A stretch of DNA of 5,574 nucleotides, taken from the NCBI GenBank assembly GCA_031260745.1, contig JAISKY010000286.1:1-5574 (forward strand), given 5' to 3'. The notes under the pieces are model-generated. The model made no database searches, was not told where the DNA came from, and saw only the letters and a program-made list of their open reading frames with translations. Positions 1 through 4,096 of this stretch are shown piece by piece. Position numbers and translations under genes: made by a program. Every line of letters begins with the position of its first letter. Position 1 is the stretch's first letter. Source of the DNA: Oscillospiraceae bacterium. GTDB lineage: Bacteria; Bacillota; Clostridia; Oscillospirales; Oscillospiraceae.

Positions 1-1
1 C

Positions 2-262
2 TTTGGGGACAGCGTAATCGACGTAGTTAGCGCTCCCGGACAGTTTGCCGGGTATCAATACGGACAGAACAAGAATCCGTCCGACTTCGCCGTCACAATC
101 GCAAGCGGCGTACTTAGAGCGTATTATGGCGGAGCCGAACGCCCTTCGGGCGATTACGCGCGGAATATCGAGCCGGATATTTTGTACTTCACCGGCGACG
201 GGTATAAGAACCACTTCGGGAGTTCGTTCCCGGTCAAGGGAGGGTTTACGTTCGATGGATAA
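2..262 (+). CDS. C-terminal fragment of a probable cell wall hydrolase (SleB/Hydrolase_2-like)
   Basis: The window opens inside a gene. Reading from base 2 gives 86 residues before the TAA at 260-262, with no start in view. The stretch holds DVVSAPGQF near the left end and DILYFTGDGYKNHFG further on. This resembles the end of SleB-type cell wall hydrolases (Hydrolase_2 family), where a VVYxxGQF-type block is followed by a helix and then an ALYF...NHxF-type block. Such enzymes cleave peptidoglycan, as in spore cortex lysis or phage lysis. The catalytic glutamate of the family lies further upstream and cannot be checked. The stop overlaps the next start by 8 bases (ATGGATAA), so the gene belongs to the same operon. 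A lysin-like gene here, among nucleic-acid genes rather than next to a holin, is somewhat odd. The family call rests on recognised sequence style, not on a search. Confidence 0.55.
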   Translation, partial: FGDSVIDVVSAPGQFAGYQYGQNKNPSDFAVTIASGVLRAYYGGAERPSGDYARNIEPDILYFTGDGYKNHFGSSFPVKGGFTFDG

Positions 263-734
263 ACTTATGAATAAGCCGTACGTTCCCACAGAAGCGAAAG
301 AACAGGAAGCACTGGCGGATTGGGCACGGCTAGCGGAACAGGATATGCCCGAATTAAAACTATTATTCCATATTCCGATGGGCGGATTCCGCTACAAAAG
401 CACGGCGGTCGCGATGAAACGTCAACTTACAAAACCCGGAGTGCCTGACCTGTTTTTGCCCGTGGCGAGATGCGGATATAACGGGCTTTTTGTCGAGTTG
501 AAACGCTTATCCGGCGGCACTATCAGCGAGGCGCAAAAGAAGTGGCTTGCCGCTCTGAACAGGCAGGGCTACCTCGCGCTGATTTGCAGGGGCTGGGTTG
601 AAGCGGCGGTCACAATTGAAAAATATTTGAAAGGAGAACCGATAGAATGTACGATTTTGACTTTGACAACAACCGCTCCACAGCAGAAAAGTGGAGGGCT
701 CAACTTGCGAACATCGGACAAGACCCCGATATAA
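255..734 (+). CDS. VRR-NUC domain endonuclease
   Basis: This is a 159-aa protein of the VRR-NUC branch of the PD-(D/E)XK nucleases, which are common small phage nucleases linked to repair, replication or Holliday-junction processing. Visible motifs, in order, are an N-terminal acidic helix (EAKEQEALADWA), HIPMGG at 39-44, KPGVPDLFLP at 60-69 with the catalytic D65, GLFVELKR at 77-84 with E81 and K83, and the supporting Q94 in SEAQKKWL followed by a GY. The start is ATG 255, because GGGAGGG lies at 238-244 and the start overlaps the upstream stop. The frame is open for 70 more codons upstream, but those lie over the hydrolase gene and look like a shadow. The recognisable domain ends near residue 126 (EKYLKGE). 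The last 30 or so residues run over the next gene in another frame and look noncoding in character. The domain call is firm; the substrate is unknown. Confidence 0.85.
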   Translation: MDKLMNKPYVPTEAKEQEALADWARLAEQDMPELKLLFHIPMGGFRYKSTAVAMKRQLTKPGVPDLFLPVARCGYNGLFVELKRLSGGTISEAQKKWLAALNRQGYLALICRGWVEAAVTIEKYLKGEPIECTILTLTTTAPQQKSGGLNLRTSDKTPI

Positions 735-838
735 TTTACAATTACGTCGGAGCGACTAAGAGCGAAATTGAGGGGCTGATTAGCAGACTTGAACTCAAAA
801 CGATTCTGCGCGAGGGTAAGAATAATGGCGCTGATTGA
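647..838 (+). CDS. Small hypothetical protein, 63 aa
   Basis: I do not recognise this 63-aa protein. It starts with an acidic and aromatic patch (MYDFDFDNN) and continues with a mostly helical, charged segment (EIEGLISRLELKTIL) rich in Leu, Glu and Lys. There is no membrane segment, signal peptide or cysteine. A good ribosome binding site, AAGGAG at 631-636, lies 10 bases before ATG 647. The stop overlaps the following ATG at 825 by 14 bases. These two facts argue that it is a real gene despite its 88-bp overlap with the end of the nuclease frame. Its place between a VRR-NUC nuclease and a PAPS-reductase-like gene suggests an accessory role in phage nucleic-acid metabolism, but no function can be assigned from the sequence. 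Confidence 0.65.
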   Translation: MYDFDFDNNRSTAEKWRAQLANIGQDPDIIYNYVGATKSEIEGLISRLELKTILREGKNNGAD

Positions 839-1724
839 GGATACGATGTTCGGACGTACCGATAAGGTGCAGACCGCGATAGAGCAAATCCGCTTGTATG
901 ACCCGACGCTTTACGGCAATGAACAGTATACCGTCGGCTACAGCGGCGGTAAGGATTCTGACGTTATCCGAATACTAACCGACCTAGCCGGAGTGCCTCA
1001 CAGTCTCCTACATAATCACACAACTATTGACGCGCCCGAAACCGTTCGCTATGTGAGGTCAATACCCAATGTGGAAATAAGTATGCCTAAGCGGTCAATG
1101 TGGAAGCTGATAGTCTATCATAAAATGCCACCGACAAGAGTGTCACGCTATTGCTGTTCCGAGCTGAAAGAGAAAACTCATAAGGGAATGACGCTGATAA
1201 CGGGAGTGCGATGGAGTGAGAGCAACAAACGTAAAAACGGCAGGGGCGCGGTCGAGTTGAGGGGTTCGTCCAAAGCAATTATTCTGGGAAACGACAATGA
1301 CGAGAACCGCCGAAACTTTGAGACTTGCTATCGGCGGCAGTCGAGAACTATTAATCCTATCATAGACTGGAACGAAGCTGATGTGTGGGAGTTTCTACGC
1401 TATTACGGTTGTAATAGCAATCCGCTGTATCAATGCGGGTATAAACGTATTGGCTGTATCGGCTGTCCGCTCGCCGGCGAAAAGTCAATGCGCCGTGATT
1501 TTGAACGATACCCTAAGTATAAAAATGCCTTTGTATTGGCGTTCGGGAAAATGCTAGATGAGTTATTTGCTAAGGAAGTTAAGACAAAAAACGAGCGGTG
1601 GACTTCCGGCGAGGCAGTAATGGGCTGGTGGCTGGACGACAGCTACAAAACGCGCAAAGAAAAAGACGATATGCAATTATCTATGTTTGATGAAAAGGAG
1701 AACCCGGGCAATGACACGAACTGA
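825..1724 (+). CDS. Phage PAPS-reductase / DndC-like adenine nucleotide alpha-hydrolase family protein
   Basis: This 299-aa protein carries the ATP-pyrophosphatase PP-loop SGGKDS at 40-45, the hallmark of the PAPS reductase/DndC/N-type ATPase group. Further family features are GVRWSESNKR at 127-136 and NPIIDWNEADVWEFL at 177-191. Five cysteines could hold an iron-sulfur or zinc site: C110-C111, C204, C211 and C214 (YQCGYKRIGCIGCP). The ECGLH active-site tail of assimilatory PAPS reductases is not seen, so sulfate reduction is unlikely; a sulfur-transfer or nucleotide/DNA-modification role is the better guess. Residues 284-288, QLSMF, resemble a bacterial sliding-clamp-binding motif. The start is ATG 825, with GAGGG at 812-816 and an overlap with the preceding stop. 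A TTG 12 codons upstream lacks such support. Family membership is secure; the reaction is unknown. Confidence 0.88.
   Translation: MALIEDTMFGRTDKVQTAIEQIRLYDPTLYGNEQYTVGYSGGKDSDVIRILTDLAGVPHSLLHNHTTIDAPETVRYVRSIPNVEISMPKRSMWKLIVYHKMPPTRVSRYCCSELKEKTHKGMTLITGVRWSESNKRKNGRGAVELRGSSKAIILGNDNDENRRNFETCYRRQSRTINPIIDWNEADVWEFLRYYGCNSNPLYQCGYKRIGCIGCPLAGEKSMRRDFERYPKYKNAFVLAFGKMLDELFAKEVKTKNERWTSGEAVMGWWLDDSYKTRKEKDDMQLSMFDEKENPGNDTN
1674..1688 (+). other. Candidate sliding-clamp-binding motif (QLSMF) in the PAPS-reductase-like protein
   Basis: These codons encode Q284-L-S-M-F288, ten residues before the C-terminal Asn299 region, in a charged and probably disordered tail (KEKDDM before, DEKENPGN after). 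The bacterial beta-clamp-binding consensus is QL(S/D)LF; the only difference here is Met for Leu at the fourth position. The position in a flexible tail is typical of such motifs. Binding is inferred, not shown. Confidence 0.45.
1695..1700 (+). promoter_or_regulatory. Ribosome binding site for the 14-codon mini-ORF
   Basis: AAGGAG sits 10 bases before ATG 1711, inside the last codons of the PAPS-reductase-like gene. No comparable site precedes the next large start at ATG 1755. The ribosomes that reach the HTH gene are therefore probably loaded here and pass through the mini-ORF. Confidence 0.55.
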
Positions 1725-1755
1725 AATCTTACAGACAGCGAAGCCGATACTGTAA
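1711..1755 (+). CDS. 14-codon mini-ORF, possible leader peptide or gene remnant
   Basis: The reading frame MTRTEILQTAKPIL starts at ATG 1711 behind a good AAGGAG and stops at TAA 1753-1755. That stop shares its last A with the ATG of the HTH gene (TAATG). It overlaps the end of the PAPS-reductase-like gene by 14 bases. Two readings fit. It may be a short translated leader that couples translation into the HTH gene, which lacks its own clear ribosome site. Or it may be the 5' end of a lost gene: from memory, many Clostridia phages have a small protein beginning with a KPILFNTEMVRAIL-type sequence, and the KPIL ending here matches that start. The bases after the stop do not continue that sequence in the same frame. 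Confidence 0.4.
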   Translation: MTRTEILQTAKPIL

Positions 1756-2060
1756 TGCGTTTTATTTGGGGGCTGGGCATTAAAAGAATACTGGAGCGTT
1801 ACCCCGACTGGTTGAAGTCTGACAACCTTACCGCAGACCAGTCGCGGTGTTGCTCCGCCGTCTCCGAATCGTTAGCCGCCGTTGACGCTATGCCCGACGC
1901 GCGCCAGCGGCGCGGCGTTATAGAGCGCGTATACTTCCGCAAGTCTCACACCGTGCTCGGCGCCGCTATGTCTATGGGCGTGTCACAGCGTACGGCTGAG
2001 CGTTACCTGGCTCAATATCAGCGCGACGTCGGTGCCCGGCTTAACTTGCCGGATATTTAG
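1755..2060 (+). CDS. Small helix-turn-helix protein, sigma-like phage late regulator candidate
   Basis: This is a 101-aa basic protein. Its C-terminal third reads as a sigma-70 region-4-like helix-turn-helix: RGVIERVYF at about 53-61, a first helix TVLGAAMSMG at 67-76, then a recognition helix SQRTAERYLAQYQRDV at 77-92. Proteins of this size and design, such as the ArpU/RinA-type and related sigma-like activators, often sit directly upstream of terminase small subunit genes in Firmicute phages and control late gene expression. That is the position seen here. The start ATG 1755 shares a base with the stop of a mini-ORF (TAATG) and has no clear Shine-Dalgarno, so translational coupling is likely; a different start cannot be excluded. 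The middle of the gene is richer in G+C than its neighbours. The HTH is well supported; the regulatory target is inferred. Confidence 0.7.
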   Translation: MRFIWGLGIKRILERYPDWLKSDNLTADQSRCCSAVSESLAAVDAMPDARQRRGVIERVYFRKSHTVLGAAMSMGVSQRTAERYLAQYQRDVGARLNLPDI

Positions 2061-2072
2061 ATTAATCAGAAT

Positions 2073-2100
2073 AAAAACCGCCTATAATAGGGCGGTTTTT
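2073..2100 (+). terminator. Rho-independent terminator after the HTH gene
   Basis: The arms AAAAACCGCC (2073-2082) and GGCGGTTTTT (2091-2100) are perfect 10-bp complements around an 8-base loop. The right arm ends in a T run, as expected for transcription to the right, and it lies 12 bases after the stop at 2060. The A run on the left side means it could also stop transcription from the other direction. It separates the left block from the terminase/portal block. Confidence 0.88.
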
Positions 2101-2119
2101 ATATATGTAATATTGGCGG

Positions 2120-2146
2120 TTACTGCACTTGTTTTTGATGTAAAAT
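2120..2146 (+). promoter_or_regulatory. Weak candidate promoter for the packaging/head operon
   Basis: A new start of transcription is needed between the terminator and the terminase genes unless there is readthrough or antitermination. The best sigma-70-like pair I find is TTACTG (2120-2125) and TAAAAT (2141-2146), with a short 15-base spacer. The -10 matches TATAAT in five of six bases; the -35 is poor. A poor -35 would suit an activator-dependent late promoter, but this is inference. Confidence 0.25.
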
Positions 2147-2157
2147 GAAGTATCAAA
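2134..2157. promoter_or_regulatory. Inverted repeat TTTGAT-N12-ATCAAA, possible operator
   Basis: The arms TTTGAT (2134-2139) and ATCAAA (2152-2157) are exact complements, 12 bases apart, just before the ribosome binding site of the terminase small subunit. The centre covers the candidate -10 at 2141-2146. It could bind a dimeric regulator, for instance the HTH protein encoded immediately upstream, or fold weakly in the mRNA leader. Six-base arms can arise by chance in AT-rich intergenic DNA. Confidence 0.35.
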
Positions 2158-2161
2158 TTAT

Positions 2162-2167
2162 AAGGAG
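2162..2167 (+). promoter_or_regulatory. Ribosome binding site that fixes the terminase small subunit start
   Basis: AAGGAG occupies 2162-2167. A GTG at 2167 would overlap it and cannot use it. An ATG at 2174 is followed at once by TGA. The GTG at 2176 lies 8 bases downstream, which is ideal spacing, so translation most likely begins there. Confidence 0.8.
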
Positions 2168-2175
2168 TGAGCTAT

Positions 2176-2595
2176 GTGACTGACAAGCAACGCATATTTT
2201 GCGACGAATACATTAGGTGCAATAACCAGACCGAAGCCTATCTGATTGCATATCCTCACACCAAAAACAGGAATACCGCGGGCGTACTTGCCAACCAACT
2301 AAGGAAACATAAGGAAATCGCAAGCTATATAAAAGAACAGACCGAAAAGATTAGCAACGGCAGGATTGCGGACGCTCAGGAACTGCTTGAACGCTTAACC
2401 GCTATGATTCGCGGAGAGCTTGAAGAAGAAACCGTTGTTTGGGTTAGAGGCGAGCCGACCACTATGAAAACAAAGATTAAGATTCGCGAACAGCAGAAAG
2501 CTATCGAGATGTTAGGCAAGTATCACAGACTGTTTACGGAAAAGATTGAGTTGTCCGGCACGTTCTCGCAAGTGGAGATTATTGACGATGTCTGA
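2176..2595 (+). CDS. terS: Phage terminase small subunit (Terminase_2-like)
   Basis: This 139-aa protein recognises the phage DNA packaging site and hands it to the large subunit. The N-terminus (TDKQRIFCDEYI, then NNQTEAYLIAY, then a helix with LANQLRKHKEIASYI) is the typical DNA-binding head of the small terminase family, close to the usual pattern QxxFxxEYxxxxNxTEAxxxAY. Residues 63-85 (RIADAQELLERLTAMIRGELEEE) match the usual middle segment, and the rest is the charged oligomerisation and C-terminal part. The length fits the family. The start is GTG 2176, chosen from the AAGGAG at 2162-2167; a start at 2167 would add only three residues. The stop overlaps the large subunit start by 8 bases, which matches the TerS-TerL pair and implies coupled translation. 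Confidence 0.88.
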   Translation: MTDKQRIFCDEYIRCNNQTEAYLIAYPHTKNRNTAGVLANQLRKHKEIASYIKEQTEKISNGRIADAQELLERLTAMIRGELEEETVVWVRGEPTTMKTKIKIREQQKAIEMLGKYHRLFTEKIELSGTFSQVEIIDDV

Positions 2596-4096
2596 CGTTG
2601 GGCGGATTAGGCTATCAGCGGTAATGCCGCCCGCGTTCGCGGATATACACCGCGCTATCAAGAGCGGCGCCGCTAAAGAGTTCCTCGCTCTGGGCGGACG
2701 CGGCGGCGGGAAATCCTCGTGGGCTTCCGAGGAGGGTGTTTTAGCGATACTTCGCAACCCTAACATTCACGGGCTAGTGCTGCGTAAGGTCGGCACGGAA
2801 ATAGGCGGCTCCACATTCAATCAGTATCTTTGGGCGATTGACGCGCTTGGAGTTGCCGACAAGTTCAGGGTGAAGAAGTCGCCGTATGAATTAACCTACA
2901 TTCCGACAGAGCAGAAAATCTATTTTCGCGGCGTTGACAATCCCCGGAAAATTAAGTCTATTAAGATGGCGTTCGGCTACTTCGGCTTCGTGCATTACGA
3001 AGAATTTGACGAGTTCGCGGGCGAAGAAGAAATCCGCAGTATCAACCAGTCGGCGATACGCGGCGGCGATAATATTATCCGCATAAAAACATTTAACCCT
3101 CCGCGTAATCCGTACCATTGGGCGAATGTCTACGCCAGCCGCGACACTCCGGGGCAAATAGTTCATCAGAGCAGTTACCTAGATATGCCGCGCGAATGGA
3201 TTGGCAACGACTTCATTGAAGAAGCGGAGTTACTTAAAACGCGCGATTATCTCAGCTACGAACACGAGTACCTAGGCGTCGCGAACGGCTCCGGCAAATC
3301 GGTATTTGATACTCAAAAGCTGCAAGCTCAAATAGCTAAGCGAGTACAGCCTAAACTTGTCGGGATAATCAACAAAGACGGCGTATGGCAAAATGAAAGC
3401 TCCGGCTGGATTAAGATATACTTCGAGCCGATACCGGGCAGACCTTATGTTATAGGCGTTGACACAAGCGGGGCTGGGAGCGATTACACGGCGGCTCAAA
3501 TACTCGACAATATCACGGGTCGTCAAGTCGCGGTGTTACATCGTCAGGTGCTGGACGAACACGAGATGGTAAGCCAGCTAATCGGACTTGGGAATATGTA
3601 CAATAACGCTCTGATATGCGTTGAGGCGAACTTTAGCACCTACGTACCGACTACGCTTAGCGAACGCGGCTATCACCGTCAGTATGTGCGGGAACGCGAG
3701 GACAACTACACTGGGAAACACACTCAGGCGTTCGGGTTTCTTACTACCGCGAAGTCTAAAGAGCGTATTGTTTCCGCTATGATTGAGGAGTTCGACAGCA
3801 AGCCGGAGAATGTCGTAGATAACGCTACGCTTGTCGAGATGATGAGTTTTACTCGTAACGAGGCGGGACGCGCGGAAGCGGACAAAGGCGCGAACGATGA
3901 TTTGGTTATGTCGATTAATCTCGCAAATGAGGCTAGAGGACAGCAGACACGGATAATTACAGATACGTCCGCTCCGGTTGTTCCCGCCGTTAATAAAGAC
4001 AAATGGAATATCGCGATGAAGCGGCGGTGGAGCGAAACGCCGGACGAGTTCAAAGAAGCGTTATTGGACAAATGGCGCAGGGAGGAAATCATTTGA
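2588..4096 (+). CDS. terL: Phage terminase large subunit (PBSX/SPP1-type, Terminase_3)
   Basis: This 502-aa packaging motor pumps DNA into the prohead and cuts it. The N-terminal ATPase shows Walker A GGRGGGKSS at 36-44, a Walker B region YFGFVHYEEFDEF at 131-143 with the catalytic EE, and a coupling motif TFNPP at 168-172. The C-terminal RNase H-like nuclease shows VIGVDTSGAGSDY at 288-300 (D292), CVEANFS at 344-350 (E346) and GANDDLVMS at 434-442 (D437/D438), giving the usual acidic triad. RGVDNPRKIKSIK at 114-126 is typical of the PBSX/SPP1 group, which often packs by headful. The start is ATG 2588, with GGAG at 2574-2577 and overlap with the terS stop; 14 further open codons upstream are terS sequence. 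All key residues are present and the length is normal, so the gene looks intact. Confidence 0.95.
   Translation: MSDVGRIRLSAVMPPAFADIHRAIKSGAAKEFLALGGRGGGKSSWASEEGVLAILRNPNIHGLVLRKVGTEIGGSTFNQYLWAIDALGVADKFRVKKSPYELTYIPTEQKIYFRGVDNPRKIKSIKMAFGYFGFVHYEEFDEFAGEEEIRSINQSAIRGGDNIIRIKTFNPPRNPYHWANVYASRDTPGQIVHQSSYLDMPREWIGNDFIEEAELLKTRDYLSYEHEYLGVANGSGKSVFDTQKLQAQIAKRVQPKLVGIINKDGVWQNESSGWIKIYFEPIPGRPYVIGVDTSGAGSDYTAAQILDNITGRQVAVLHRQVLDEHEMVSQLIGLGNMYNNALICVEANFSTYVPTTLSERGYHRQYVREREDNYTGKHTQAFGFLTTAKSKERIVSAMIEEFDSKPENVVDNATLVEMMSFTRNEAGRAEADKGANDDLVMSINLANEARGQQTRIITDTSAPVVPAVNKDKWNIAMKRRWSETPDEFKEALLDKWRREEII
4081..4085 (+). promoter_or_regulatory. Ribosome binding site that fixes a TTG start for the portal gene
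   Basis: GGAGG at 4081-4085 lies 7 bases before TTG 4093, whose bases overlap the TGA of the large terminase (TTGA). The first in-frame ATG is only at 4204, 37 codons later, without a comparable site. The TTG is therefore the likely start. Confidence 0.75.

Noticed and set aside
45..254. A 70-codon upstream extension of the nuclease frame
   Set aside because: It overlaps the hydrolase gene in another frame, has a low-complexity Ser/Arg/Thr composition, and the GGGAGGG at 238-244 plus the ATGGATAA overlap favour ATG 255.
825..1724. Assimilatory PAPS reductase (cysH-type) function
   Set aside because: The ECGLH C-terminal active site is absent, and the gene sits in a phage operon without any other sulfate assimilation gene.
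2101..2175. Possible tRNA, small RNA or CRISPR-type repeat in the intergenic gap
   Set aside because: The gap is too short and lacks cloverleaf arms or regularly spaced repeats; only the dyad, a weak promoter and the ribosome site are supported.
2546..2587. A 14-codon extension of the large terminase frame upstream of ATG 2588
   Set aside because: It starts inside terS at a non-ATG codon with no ribosome site; ATG 2588 has GGAG at 2574-2577 and the usual 8-base overlap with terS.
3275..3301. A second P-loop-like stretch (ANGSGKSVF) in the middle of the large terminase
   Set aside because: The first Gly of a Walker A motif is misplaced, it lies in the linker between ATPase and nuclease domains, and the true Walker A is at residues 36-44. 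It looks coincidental.
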